DNA of 64,000 nucleotides from Chlorella sorokiniana (GCA_025917655.1 CP084616.1:1798001-1862000); one strand, 5' to 3'; shown: positions 45,148-57,800, counted from the first letter of the stretch. Notes: generated by a model not told the origin, from the sequence alone. Numbers and translations: made by a program.

Positions 45148-47551
45148 TCAATAACGCGGTTGGCCAACAATAGAAAGGGCGGCAGGGTTGCCGGTGCGGG
45201 GAGGGCCGTTAGGAAAGGACAGGGCAGGGGCTGCCTGCCAGCTGTCCTTGGCCCCGCCCTCAGCCGCTGCAGACGGAGCGGCAGGCTCACATGCCGCTGA
45301 AGCCGCCCCCAGGTTCAAGCCCCGCAGCATCATCAGTAGCTCCTGACCGCTGCAGCAGGGCAGGTTGGGGTGGGGTGGGGGGCTCAAGTGGGCGGCAGTG
45401 GGTGGTGGTGACGGCGGTGCATGTGTGGGTGGGTGGGTGGGTGGGGGATGGGGCAGATGCATGAAAGCGGCACGGTCGGTGACGTGCTCACCGACCCCTG
45501 CTGAGCTGAGGAATGGCTGCGCGCTGCTGCGGCGCACAGATGCACCCATCACAGCCTAGAACAAGGGAAGAAGGGCAGCAACCCCCTCCAAAAAAACCAA
45601 CAAAATAAAAATATCAAAAAATCACCTGATGACTTGGCCCTGGCCAGCGCCGTCGTCCTCCACGGGCGGCGGCGAGGCTGAGGGGCGCGGCCGGGCCCCC
45701 AGGTCCCCCTCGTGCTCCGCCAGCAGGCGGCGCATGAGGGAGGCGGGGCCGTCTGCGAAATGCACCCAGGCGTCTGCAGGGAGAGCAGAGGGAGGGGTGG
45801 GTGTAGAGGTGTGTGGGCACAGGAGCGGATGCGACGTGGAAAAGCCAACCACACGGCTGAGCGGCATGAGGAGGAGAGGAGGGGCATGAGAAGGAGCTGG
45901 GGGGCTCGTGCCAGGCTCCCTGGGAGAGGTGCGGGCTGCAGCCGCCGCTGGAAGCGCGTCGGCCAGCTCGGAGCAGCAGCCAGGCAGTGGGGGAGGGCGC
46001 TGCCCGCACCTGCTTTGGCGAGATGCGCCGCCAGCTGCGCCTCCCACGCTTCCTCTGCGTCCGCCTCTGGCCGCGCTGAGCCCTCGCTGTTGGCCGAGCC
46101 GCCATCCAGAGCCTGCTGGACTTCCTGCTGCTCGCCGCCGCCACCCTGTCCCTCTGCGCGGCTGCCTGCTCCCAGCGCCTCGCCCGTGGCGGCGGCGTGC
46201 AAGGCCTGGGCCACTGCAAGCGCAAAGCCCATGTTCTGAGGGCGCTTGCCCACGGTGGGCGCCGCCGCCGCCGCCTCCGCGATGCCCGCCACCTCGGCCG
46301 CCAGATCGAGCGGGGCAGCGGCGGCGACGGACGCGGCCCCGCGGCGGCGCGGGCCGGGTGCGGCGCCAGCAGCTGCTGCCACAGCCTGACGGGGCCCAGA
46401 GGCTTGGAGAGCGACAGGCGCAGGCAGCGCGCCACGGCGCCGTGCAGCGGCGAGCAGTTGGGGTGGCGCAGCGCCAGCGCGGCACAGCGGGGCAGCAGGC
46501 CAGAGGCCGCCACTGGGCGGCGATCGCCGTGCAGCCCCCTCGCAACAGCTGCGCCAGGAGCTCCGCCACCGCAGCTCGGTGCGTGCCCACCGCAGGCTGC
46601 AGCGGCGGTGGAGGACGGGCAGGCAGGCGGGGCAAGGAGCAGCCTGTCAGTCTCCCGCACCCGGCCCCGTGCTGGCAGCGGCGGCTGGAGCCTCGGCCCC
46701 TGCATGCCAGGGCGGCGCCGGCCGCTGCCAGGCCAGGCTGGTCTGGGGCGGCTTCCTCCTCCCCCGTCATTGAAGCACGGCAGCAGGCAAGCGCGTCGCC
46801 GGGTCAGCACGCCGCTGCAGCCTCACCACAGGCGCGGTTTTGGAGTAGGGAGTCAAGATGGGCGGCGGCTCCAGATCCAACACACTGCAGCGCAGGCGGG
46901 GCAAGCCAAGCCTGACGGAGGGGCTGCCCAGCCGGGTTGCAGCCCGGCTGGCTGCGGAGATGGCGGCCGCTGGGGCGCCCACAGCTTAACTTCACGCCGC
47001 CACACACCCTTAACACCCCCTGCGCTCAGCCCTCCACCCTCCCCAATCAAAGAGAACAGGAAAGAAGACGAACACCAGCGGGAACATTAACTGCAAAGCA
47101 AAGAAGACAAAGCAAGCCAGCGTTGTGCACGCAGACTGCACCCCGCCGACGTTCGCAGGCGTGCCCGCACCTGTGCAGGAGGTGCAGCTTGCGCAGGGCC
47201 CAGAGGGTGAACGTCTTCAGCTCCCCACCTCTGTGCTGGGCAGCATGGGCAGCTGCAGCGGGGCAGGGCCAAGCGGCGGGGCGGGGCTGAGAGCGCGGGC
47301 AAGGGCTCGCAGGCCGGGGGTGGGACCAGAGGCGTGAGGAAACGCGGAGAGGGCAGCCGGCGCCGCAAGCGGCGGCCTTGCAGCGTGCTGAGCGGCATAA
47401 GGAGAGAGAGAGACGAGGGGGAAGTGGCAGGCGCAAGGCCGGCCGCGAGCAATCCGTGCGCCAACACACTCACCACACATCAAACCCCACCGCATACACA
47501 CACTGTACCACACAAGAACACGGAGTTGCCACCCGTTGTGCTCCCCTTGCC

Positions 47552-47584
<33 letters not shown>

Positions 47585-50461
47585 ACACACACCCACACCC
47601 ACACCAACACTATGCTCCATGCACCGACACGCCGCCCTCGCACCCACGCCCCCTCCACACCCACCGCGCATCCGTCCATCTCGTGCTCCACCTGCTCCGC
47701 CAGCGCGCAGCGGCTCGCTGACGGCGGGGATGTGGGGGCGGGGGCATCCAGGGCCTCCTCCAGCTGCGACGGGGGTGGGGGGAGAGCAGGGTCAGGGCTT
47801 GAAAGGAAGAAGGAATGAAGAAACGCACGAACAGATTGAAAAAGAAAATGTGTCCTTGGAATGGTGGGTGGAAGGCTGTTGTTGGGGTGGGGGCTGGCAT
47901 GCCGACGGCAGCTGACCGACGTGTGGAGGCAAGGTGGTCGGGCTAGGGGGCGAGCTGCTGCTCAAAAGCACACGGCCCAAGCCTTGGCGGCTCCCCCGCC
48001 CCGCACGCTGTTCATGCCGCGTACAGCGCACGGTCTGGGAGGGCAGGTGCGGGGGGCAGGCGGGAGGGAGCTGGCCCCGCACCTGGTCCCACAGTATCCG
48101 CGCCAGCTCAGCCGCCGACAGGCCGCCCAGCTGCTCGCCTTCCGTCCCCCTTCCTGCCCCGCCGCCGCCGCCTGCTCCGCTTCCTCCGCCTCGTCGTTGC
48201 CCACCTGGGAAGGGAGGGAGGGGCAGCAGGGGCGAAGTTGCGAGGAAGCAGGGGGCAGCAGGGGCAAAGAGGTATAATTGCGAGGAAGCGGGGGCAGCAG
48301 GGGGGGCAAAGGCAAGGTCGAGAGGAAGCGGGGGCAGCAGGGCGCGGGTGCGAGGAAGCAGGGGGCAGCAGGGGCGGGGGCGAGAGGAAGCGGGGGCAGC
48401 AGGGGCGGGGGGGGCAAGGAAGCGGGTGGCAGCAGGGGCGCGCTGGCACAGCCATGATTCTGGTCAGCGAGGCTGTAAGGGCGGGCAGCTGGACCAGGGC
48501 CATCGGCGTCGTGGCGTTCACGGCGGGGGCGGCGGCAGCGATGCAACGGGGCGCAAGTGTGGGGGAGGAACGTGAGAACGGTGCGCCCACCGCAAAGTAC
48601 TTGCTGATGACGGGGTTGCTCTTCACAGAATCCGCGAGGGAGCCGCCGCCGTTGGCGTGCACCCGCTGCTGCTGCTGCTGCTGCTGCTGCTGCGCGTCGG
48701 CGCCGCCCGCCTTTGGCGGCGCGGCTGCTGGTCGGCGGGCGCGTGCTGGTCGGCGGCTGGGGGTGGAGGGGCCGAAAGCCACCCGCAGCGTCTTGCGTTT
48801 CCCCTGCAGCTCCTCCTGCAGATGAAGCGACGGGTGGAGGTCCGCATTGCAGCGACACAACTGCCTGAACCGCCTGCTTGAGATGCGCGGCCACGGTGCA
48901 GCACAGGGCAGGGCAGGCCGGGCCAGCAAGGCTGGTCGCGCCTGCGGATCCCCCCGAGCCAGGGGCGGGCCCGGGCGCCGTAGCACAGCTGCCCCCTGCA
49001 CAGACCCGCCTTCTGCCAGCCCCGGCATCACCTACCAGCATTATGCGCGCCGCCGCCGCCCCGCGCCGGGCCCCCCCGGGCTGAGTGCGCCCCAGGCGCG
49101 GCACACCCACCAGAGCTGCGGTACCGTCCCGCTGTATCTGCGGGTTGTCACGCAGGTCCAGGTCAATCAAGTCGGGCGCGCGCCCGTCTGCCAGCGCCGC
49201 CGCTAACGCCCTGGCGCCTGCACACACGCGCGGCGGGGCGTGGGCGGCACAGCAGCTCCGTTGGTGTGGTTCAGCGAATGAGGATGAGGGGTGTGGTTCA
49301 GCGAATGAGGATGAGGGGGCGGATGAAGCGGGACAGGGCTCAGCTCAGCCCAAACTCCTGCTCTGCCCAGGAACCTGGCTCCAGCCTGATCCCGGAGGCG
49401 CCAGAGGCGGCGCTGGCAGGCGCCGCCGCCCTGGGGCGCTGGATTGCAGGCGGCGCTGGATTGCAGGCAGCATCAGCGGCGGAGCGGCTGTGGGTGCAGC
49501 GCCGCAGCGGGCGCACCTTGGTCAGTGAGCAGGTTGTCGGAGAGATCGAGTGAGATGCAGGCGGTGTTAGACTTGAGGGCCTCGCACAGCTGTCACCGAA
49601 GGGGGGGGGAAGCCGGGGCTCGAGGATTCAGCCACGTGGCGGCACATGCGGCGTTGGACATGCGGCGGAGCGCAGCGCAGCGGGCACAGCTGGCGCAGGT
49701 GGCGCAGCTGGAGGCTCCCTGTGGCTGCTTGGGGCGTCAGGGGCGGCTGGGTGGTCCACAGCAGGCGGGCACGCGGCGCAGAGCGCGGCGGCAGCACCCA
49801 CCTTCTTCAGCTTGCCGTCGGCCAGGTGGCACCCGCTCAGCTTGACCCACATGCCGTCCTCGCTGTTGTGTGTGAGCAGGTCCAGGGCTTCCTGCGGGGA
49901 CCCAGACAGAAAGCAAAAAGCATGACAGAAAAGAGGGGGACGGAACGCTGCTTGCGGGTGCTCTTCACGACCGCGCCGTCGCACCAACGCACTGAAGAAG
50001 GCCCCTCACCCCCTGCCCTGCCAGCAGCAGGATTCCCAAGCTCTCGCCTGCAGCCGGCGCTCGCCCTCCTTGCGCGCTGCTGGGTCGACGGCAGGCTGCG
50101 CCGTACTGTTGCTGCCGCCGCCGCCCTTCTTCTTCTTCTGCGGCGATGTGTGGGGAGGGTAGCGGTGGGGGCACTTCAGGGAGAGGCTTCTTAGCAGTCA
50201 CAAGCTGCAGCACACCCCAAACCAAGCTGGGAAGGGCTGCTGGCCATCCTGCTGCAGGTTGCACATTCAACCCACAAACCCTGCCATCACCTTCTTTTTC
50301 TTCTTCTTCTTTGAACTTGAATCTTGCGAGTCGCCGTGGCCCTCGCTGTTGCTCTCGCTACCGTCCGGCTCGCCATCCTCCTCATCGCTGTTCTCAGCGT
50401 GTCCCGCTTCCGCATCCTCCTCTACCGCAGATGTAAGCTGCTCTGGGCTCTCCGCAGCCAT
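45148..50461 (-). CDS. Leucine-rich-repeat protein with C-terminal SAPS-like (PP6 regulatory) region; possibly two genes
   Basis: N-terminal exons: 50291-50461 (MAAESPEQLTSAVEEDAEAG, acidic/Ser-rich, then poly-Lys), 50048-50137 (GC donor), 49802-49891 (EALDLLTHNSEDGMWVKLSG), 49517-49589 (LCEALKSNTACISLDLSDN), about 49108-49217 (ALAAALADGRAPDLIDLDLR, then DNPQIQRDG). These are ribonuclease-inhibitor-type LRRs. Next come GKRKTLRVAFGP (an RVxF-like PP1-docking motif), a poly-Gln tract and SNPVISKYFA, then QLGGLSAAELARILWDQ joining in phase to LEEALDAPAPTSPP, then TFTLWALRKLHLLHR. From about 46590 down, the chain resembles the SAPS domain of PP6 regulatory subunits: VGTHRAAVAELLAQLLRGG, SGLLPRCAALALRHP, LHGAVARCLRLSLS, VGKRPQNMGFALAVAQALHA, then DAWVHFADGPASLMRRLL. 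Phases fit across most junctions, so I treat it as one gene, but a boundary near 47000-47600 cannot be excluded. Confidence 0.55.
48229..48447 (+). repeat. Minisatellite of about 25-35 bp units in an intron
   Basis: About seven imperfect copies of GCGAGGAAGCGGGGGCAGCAGGGG with variable G runs and spacing, between two exons of the LRR/SAPS-like gene. Strongly G-rich on the + strand, C-rich in the transcript. Confidence 0.9.
49263..49316 (+). repeat. 27-bp direct duplication
   Basis: GGTGTGGTTCAGCGAATGAG and the next six bases occur twice with a 27-base period and no differences, in an intron of the LRR/SAPS-like gene; a recent slippage product. Confidence 0.9.
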
Positions 50462-51423
50462 CTCGCCAGGGCTCGCTGCAGGCTGCCCGCCTAGCGCCCA
50501 ACCGAGAGCCTCACGTTAATTCACTGGGAACAAGGATGATTGTTTATTTGCAAACCCGATGCCCAAACAGCGGAAGGATGCCGCTCACGCGGGGTTTCCC
50601 TCCACCCCGCTGCCGCCATCTCAGCGTGGCGCCGTCTGCGTGAATCGTCGCAACGTGGATACAATGCCGCAGCAGCCACTGCACAGCGCAAATCCTGCAC
50701 ATTAAAGCCTCCCCTCGCCATCTATTCAAAAATTAGCCCTGGTCTTGATCAAGGGGTGAGGCTGTGCAGGTTCTGGGCCGACTGCCGCCACCCTGCGCCC
50801 AGCAGTCCAGACCCCACACCACCTCTGGCTGCGGCTGGATCCCTCGTTCTTTCGATCACAACCATCGAAGAAAATCAAACGGACAGGGCACAGGACTAAA
50901 CGTATACTCCTAGCGCGCAGAGTGGTTGGGAGCGCGGTCAAAGACGGAGGGCCAGGCATGCAGCTACCGTGCCATGGCCAAGGGGAGGAGGGGCCATCAC
51001 GGCGAGGCTGCGCCGCAGGGAAGCGCAACATCGTAGACAAGAATTGCAGAGAGAAGATGGCAATGTCTTCAATCAAAAGGTGATTGGGGCAGGTTCATCA
51101 GGGCACGGATGTATTAGCGTCGGGCGGACTTCATGGAAGGCAAATGAAATCAAACAGGTAGTACGGCACAGCCTGGGCAAGAAGGAAGAACTAGTGCAAG
51201 GAAAGATGAAGCAGGCAGGCAGGCAGGCAGGCAGGAGAGGGATCGGTATCATGCTGGCAGGGCGGAACGTGCGCAGCGTGGTGAGGGCATTTGCATTGCT
51301 GCAGGGCAGGCATTGGAATGTTCACAGCGCTAGAGTGATGTGGGAAACAGGTGAAGCGGTGTACAGGCGGGGCGCGGCGGGCACTCCCGGGAGCGGCGCC
51401 GTGCGGCGTCTCAACTCCAAACG
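50462..51423. other. Intergenic region with (GCAG)n
   Basis: Upstream of the LRR gene and downstream of the GATA gene, both on the minus strand. A GCAG microsatellite of about five units sits at 51211-51234. A 152-codon + frame at 50969-51427 has no motif and is not called. Confidence 0.45.
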
Positions 51424-53875
51424 CTAGCAGGGATGCCGGGCGCTGCCGCGTGGCCGATGAGATGGTCCCATCAGAACAGGGGTGGACCCAGGGGCACATC
51501 TTCCAAAAGTAGGCCAGGGCCAGCCGCTGAGAAGGGTGGGGGGGCCCAGCTGCAGGCTGCCAGAGCCCAGAGGGTCCATGAAGCCAGCCAGCGCACTGTC
51601 GGCGCCGCCGCTGCCGGAGCTGATGCCGCGGGCGCAGGCCCAGGCAGTGCCCTGGGCGGCGGCCGCAGCTGGGGGCGGCCATTCCAGGCACGCCGCCTTC
51701 GTTGGCGGGCCCGCCGTGCCGGCAGCCGTTGCGGCACAGGCCGCTACCGCCGCGAGATCGGGATCCGACAGGGACAGCAGCGGCGGCTGCAGCGCGCCAG
51801 CTCCCGCAGCGGCCACGTAGGAATGCACGGCTGATGGGTGGCAAGGGGGATGATGGGGGATGGGTTCAGGTTCATGCAGGCGTAACTCCCCCAGGCACCA
51901 TTAGCAGCACCGACAGGCGGCGCAGCGCGCAGCGGGCCAGGCGCCGATGCGGCGGCAGCAGCCTGCTGAGAGGGAGCGGGGAGCACGGCACGGCGCATTG
52001 TGCTGGCGGCGAGCCCTGGAGCGTGCTTCCACATTTCTGTCCTCACCGCAGAATAGGTCCAGCTGGTGGCAGAAGGGGCTGGGGAAGAGCAGCGAGAAGC
52101 CGTCTGGGCCGGAGCCCCAAAGGGGGCACGCAGCGGGAGCGTCAGGCGCAGCAGCGGCGCCGCCTCGGCGGGGGCCTCGTGCCAGCAGGCCACGGCGCCG
52201 GCTGCGGATGGGGTGGTTGGGGGGCGGGCGGGTGAGTTGTGATGTGTGCCACAGTGTGTGTGGGTGTGTGGGTGGGTGGGTGGGTGGCCCCATGGGGGAT
52301 CAGGTAGACCAGGCTGCGGGAGGTATCGGGCGACGAAGCAGGGGGATGCCCACGACACCAGTGCACCAGCCAAGAACGGCGCTGGGCATGTGCCAGAAGC
52401 AGGCAGACTCAAAACTGCCAGAGCCAAGCTCAGCATACTGCGGCCCCATCGGCAGCGGAAACTGGGGTACAGCGCGTTCCTTTCTAGCCTGCCCAGCCCA
52501 CTGAGGACCCGCCCACCTGTGGCAAAGGCGGTGAGCCGCAGCGAGGCGCCCCCTCGCCGCCGTCGCCCCCGCCGCCCGGCCTGCCTCCCGCCTCCGTCTC
52601 CGCCGCTTCATCAGAGTCGCCCGATTCCTCCCCAGGCTCGGCCTGCCGCCCTGCACCCACCGCCTGCTGCTGCTGCTGCTGCTGGGGCGGCACCGGCGGC
52701 AGCGGCTGCACAGCCTCCAGCAGGCACGACACGGCGTGCGTCATGCCGGGGGTCGTCGGGGAGCTGCAGCTGCACCTGTGGCAGTACTGCCAGGACGGTA
52801 CTGCAGAGGGGCGGGGCCACGGGGTTGCGGGAGGCGTGAGGCGCTGGGTGGCGGGCAACGGTGGCTAGGAGGAGGGGGTTGAGGGCTTGCGGGCAGGCAG
52901 GCAGGGGCCGCCAGCGCCCGGGAGCGCTCCCGGCGTGCCCGCGGGCAGATCGCCCGATCTCACCGCTGCGCAGGCTCCGGGGTGGCGCGCTGAGCACGGC
53001 CCGCGCAGTGCAGCAGCAGCGCTGCACGGCCCGCATCGCCACACCCCTCCTCCAGCACACAGCGCTGCAGCTGCAGCAGGCGAGCGGCGGCCGGCGGCAG
53101 CGGCGGCGCGTGCTGGGGCTGGCCGCTCTGCCGCCCGCCGCCGCCGCTTGGCTCCCCCAGCCGCGCCCTGCTGGGAGGAGTCTGGAGAGCCGCGGCTGCT
53201 GTCGTCCTCCACGTGAGGCGTGCCGGGGCCGTCGTGCGGCTGCCGCTGCAGCTGGGCGCGGCCGCCGCCAGGGGCGCTGATGCAAGGCAGCTTGGCGGGG
53301 CGCTTGCGGGGCGGCCGCGCCAAGGGAGACTGCCCCAGCAGCGGCAGCCAGTCAGACGCTGCACGCTGTCGCGGCCTGGCAGCCGCCTGGGGGCGGGGCC
53401 GCGGCTGGGGGCGGGCCTGCCGCGGGGCGCTGGGGCCGCCTGCTTGGCGCGAAGGCGGGCGAGGGCAGCCTCAGATGTGAGCCCCGCCGCCTTGCGCTTC
53501 AGCCGGTATGACTTGCAGTGGCATGAGTTGCACAGGCGGTCGTTGGTGGAGGGCACGTTGCGGAAGGAGGAGCTTGTGTGTGTGCCGCAGATGCTGCAGC
53601 CCAGGGCCTGCAGCCGGGAGCGGGGGCGCCGGGCAGGGGCGGCTGGAGCCGGTGCGGCAGCTGCAGGGGGCACTGCTGGCCGTGCGCGGCGTGTGCCAGC
53701 ATAGGGCGGATGCGCCGCAAAACGTTCCTCCGCACGGCTCAAGGCAAAAGGAAGGCACGGGCTTGCCGGCGGCGGCTGTTCTGGGCCATGAGCCAAGCCC
53801 TAGCGGAAGTCCGCTCACATCAAAGACCGGCGGGCGTTCCACGGGATCCACGTATGGCGCAAAGCGGTCTTCCAT
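51424..53875 (-). CDS. GATA-type zinc-finger protein, divergent
   Basis: Probable nuclear transcription regulator. Exon 1 (53819-53875) encodes MEDRFAPYVDPVERPPVFD and ends at a GTGAGC donor; exon 2 begins near 53784 (PPPASPCLPFALSRAEERF), passes through a Pro/Ala-rich linker to the zinc finger near 53520-53610: CSICGTHT, an 18-residue loop in total, then LCNSCHCKSYRLKRKAAG. The four Cys fit C-x2-C-x18-C-x2-C with a basic tail, but the usual TPLWRxGP loop is TSSSFRNVPST and CNACG is CNSCH. Downstream are basic and Ser-rich segments (PPRKRPAKLPC; ARRVV), CVLEEGCGDAGRAALLLHCA, a Gln run (about 52663-52684) and acidic EESGDSDEAAETE. The later exons (about 52200-51424) include WGSGPDGFSLLFPSPFCHQL and LQPPLLSLSDPDLAAVAAC. 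Several frame breaks, so the C-terminal half is approximate. Confidence 0.7.
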
Positions 53876-54833
53876 GGCGCCGGCCTTCGTCAAGTGCCCG
53901 GGGAGGAACGAGACGTAGGTAGGAACGCAAGGCACGGCAGGGGCCCTGGCTACGATGAACCTTCGATGCTGCAAGCCCCCTTGAGTTGCCAACGGCGCAA
54001 GAATACGTTTGCATCTATGCCAGGGTCATGCGCGCCTCAACTGTCATTCACAGCGTAAGGGAGCGCCCCGGCGGTCACCTCCGCGCCTCAGCGGATACTA
54101 GGGGTGGAGCACGGGAATGCGGCGTTATTTGGGCCAATCAAGAGCTTGAAGCGGCGGGGAGCGGCCCCGCCGGCTGAGGAGCGGAGAACCGGCTGCCGCC
54201 GTCGCCGTCGACAGCTGGCGCATGCACAGCCACTGGCGGGGCCCACCCCCTGGGGCCGTGTTTGCCCGCCCAGGCCGGCCCTTATCGCATGATCGCGCAT
54301 TTGTGCGTCCCTGGAAAAATCTCCGCGCGGCAGGCGGCTTGGCCGCCCCCCAGCAGGCAACCCCCTCGATGCCAGCAGCTGCCCTGCCGCGCTGCAGCGG
54401 CACCGCGAGAGGGACAGCCATGCAGCCTCCCAGGCTTGCTACAGCGCTCGGTGTTGTTGCTCGGCTGGCAAGCGCAGATGGTTACAACCCCCCAGGAAGC
54501 GCCCATTGCTCACAGCGGTGGGGAGGCTTCCAAGTATCGCCTTGCGGCGAGACCGCTCATCGCCTTTCAGCGAGACCGCACACTGCCTTGTACGGAGGAG
54601 GGGGCACCAGGCCGCACACGCCCGGGCGCAAGAGCCACACCAGTTGCCGTCCGCGTCCGCCGCGGCGCCGAAGGAGCCCAGCTATGCCGGCTGGGTGGAG
54701 GTCGGCCCTCCTGCTCGGCGCCGCCGCAGCCGCCGCCCCGCTGGGAATCTGCCCCCTCGGCCGGCGTGCCCAAGTGCTGGCTGGGTGCTGCTGCCCGCCA
54801 GGCGCCCGCCCACAGCGCAGCGCAGGCGGCGGC
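53876..54833. other. Intergenic region
   Basis: Upstream of the GATA gene and past the end of the next minus-strand gene. A long + frame from 54222 runs through here and on into the neighbour's exons; it is Arg/Pro/Ala-rich and antisense, so not called. Confidence 0.4.
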
Positions 54834-57800
54834 TCAGCACAGCACACGCTCCCGGGTGACGGCGTGGTAGGCTCGGGAGAGCGCCGCAGACACAGACGCG
54901 GGGTCCAGGCGGCGGGCGGGCGCCAGCGCCGACAGCCGAGCGGGAGCGAGCCTGCGGCGGCGGCGGCAGCAGCCGCGGGGGGAGGTCGGGCCGCGAGGGG
55001 CAAGCCAACGGAGCACGAGCGGTGTAAGAGAACCCCTCTGCCGAGGCCAGAGCAGCGGCGTTGCTCCCCACACCCGTCGGGCAGCGGGCAAGCTGGGGCT
55101 CATGAGCTGATCAGGCTCCCACAGGCTCGCCCCCGCAGCTGCATGCATATGCAGCCGCCGCGGGCAGTACACAGGCTGGCGAGCGGCTGGCGGCAGGGCG
55201 CCGAGCAGCCCTGCAAACAGCCCCGCTGCCGCCAGATCCCCAGCAGCGCCTCACGATCGCCTCTGCGGGCAGCCGCCGGTCGAACAGCGCCTTGGCCCGG
55301 CTCGCATCGTCGCCCAGCTTCCCGGCTGCGGCAGGGAGCGGCAGAGGGCCGTGTCGTGAGAAGGCATGTCTTCATCTTGTTCAAAGCATGCTTTATACAG
55401 CTGTCTGGGCATGGGGCAGCACACCCACAATGCTGCTTCAACGGGGGTAAACAAGCCCGAGTGGCTGACGCGCAGAGCCCCCCCCCCCGCCAAGCCCCCA
55501 CGAGGCCGCCTCACCCGACTCAGTGCTGCAGCGCAGCGTACCGCCGGCATGGTGGGCCTGTACCGCCTTCATCACCACCGAACACATGCACAGCTGGATG
55601 GCGGCAGCCCCGCCACTCGCGCTGCCATCACCGCCGCCGCTGCGAGAGCCGCGGCTCGCCGCTGCGTGCTCCCCAGAGCGGCGCGGCTGCTGAGCCTGCT
55701 GAGCCTGCTGCGGTGGCCGCACCCGGACGGCGCCCCCTGCTGCCGCGGCTCTCCCTCTGGCGCCTTCCCCCTCCTCCGCCGCTTGCCCGGAAGGGGCGGG
55801 CGGGGGCCGGGCAGCTGCGGGGACAGGGCCCAGCCGGTTGGATGGCGCCGCAGGCGCTGGCACAACCACGGAACCAGAGCCGAGCGCCCGTAAAGGCGCC
55901 GCAGGCAGCGTGGCGGCGGCGGAGGCAGGCTCCAGGGGGAGAAGCCGTCGGCAAGCGTGCCAAAGGCCAGGGCAGCGGGGCGGATGCGGGGCGGCAGGCG
56001 CCAGGCGGCCAGGACCTCGTCGTAGCTGTCTGAGGCAGGCAGCACAATGCAGGGGGTCAGGGAGGGAGGCGCGCAAAGTCGGGAGGAGGGTTGTCCCGAG
56101 GACAGAGACGCGTCGGTGGGGCAGCAGCAAGCAGAGAGCGCGCTAAGAGAGGGGGCAGGCCCCAGGGCGGGCCCCTGCTGTGGCAGCGCCGCAGTTAACC
56201 CACCCTTCAAGCCCCGCAAGCCCCCTCGCACACTATTCCGCACACCAAGCCATGCTGAGAAGAAGAATCCATGACGAGCAAACACATCGTGATTTCAAAC
56301 GGTTTCATTTCCAAACCCACTCACCCAGGTTTGAGTGCATGAGGCGGGGGCGGCGAGCGGCGCTCAGGCGCCACGCCCGCCCATCTCCGCTCCCAAGCAT
56401 CCATCACCAACGCTGCCTGCGTATCAATGCAAGGGTTTCAGGCAGGACCGGAAGGTGGAAAGGAGCCGCTGCGGCTCCCGATGGGCTGTTTCTCTTCTCA
56501 AGGGCAGCGAGTGGGCGAGCGGGGCAGAAGGACTCCAGCAAATCGGAGCCAGGCTGGGTGCAAGGCTCGGAGCCAGGCTGGGTGCAGGGCAGCCAGCCAG
56601 CCAAGCCGCAAGCACGCAGGGCAGCCACGGGGCGGCTCACCATCGCCGCGTAGTCGCCGCTGTCGAGGCGCCACCAGGCGAAGAGGTCGAAGACGAGGGC
56701 GCCGTCAGCACACGCCGCCGCCGGCAGCGCGGCCCACTCGCCTGTGCAGGGAGCGGCAGACGGGCTGGTGCGCTCAGCGAGGCTGATTGCGGGGCGGCGT
56801 CGCAGCTCAAGCGCGGCAGGCAGGCGGAACGATTGCACGGGAGACGGAACAAGCTGGGTCCCAAGCATTTGCTGGCTGGGACCTCAGAAGTTGAGCAGGC
56901 ACAAGAGTCTGGGACGCTGGAGGGGCCGGCGCTGCTGCGCGTGCAGCGGGCACAGACCAGTTGCGGGCGCCGCAATCGCGCACGCAGCAGCATGAGTTGT
57001 ACCGCACCAGGGTACTGCTCCTGCATGTCCTCCCGAAACTCCTGGGGCAGCGCCGCCGCCACCGCCGCCGCCACAAAGCCGGGGTGCCTGCGGCGGCGGT
57101 GCACGACCATGGGCGCATGCGTGTGACAGAGAGGGAGCGCAGAACAGCTGGCATGCCGTTGGCATTGCGTCAGTGGAACTCCCACCCCGGGCCCGGGTGG
57201 AACGGCTGCCAGCCTGTCAAGGATTGTGGCCGCTAGCCGGCGCCGCCCACAGGAAAACGCAAGCTGCAGGTTTTTTACAGCTGGCTTGGGCGGCCCTCCA
57301 GCGGCCAGACCCGTGTCCCTGTTGCGAGCCCCCCCCCGTGCCCCCCGGGCAGCAGGCCACCCACCAAAGGTGTCGGGCAGCGCGGTCGCCTGCGCCAGGC
57401 CGCCTCCGGCCGCCAGCAGCAGCAGGTGGGCCAGCAGGGCGCAGATCTGGGCGGGGCTGCCGCCGCCGCCGCCGCCGCCGCCGCCGCTGCCACCTGCGCT
57501 GCTGTCGCCTGCACCGCCGTCGCATGTACCGCCGTCTGTGCCGCGTTCCGTGCCGCCGCCGTTGCCGCCATGCAGGTCGTCGTAACAGCCCAGCAGCTGG
57601 TCGGTGACCATCACCACCTGCTGGAGGGGGCGGTACAGAGGCGGTACGCCTGCAGCACGCTTCTGCGGTACGGTGAAGGGCGGGCGCGGCGCTCCCCCAC
57701 ACAGCAAGCCAGAGGCCGCTGGCTGGCCGCCTCGACCAGTCGCTGGCCGCCACACAGCAGGCTTATGAGCTGATGAGCGCTCCGCTTGCTGTTCTGCTTG

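Noticed and set aside
2200-46600. Programmed ribosomal frameshifting
   Set aside because: Breaks occur in unrelated genes, at varied sites, often several per gene, without a slippery heptamer; base loss in runs explains them better.
48229-48447. CRISPR-like repeat array
   Set aside because: Units are adjacent, imperfect and lack unique spacers of even length; it is an intron minisatellite in a eukaryotic gene.
50969-51427. 152-residue + strand protein
   Set aside because: Contains a GCAG microsatellite, has no motif and lies in the gap between two minus-strand genes.
54222-56033. 603-codon open frame on the + strand
   Set aside because: Arg/Pro/Ala-rich without motifs; antisense to exons of the large minus-strand gene. 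Long stop-free frames are expected at this GC content.
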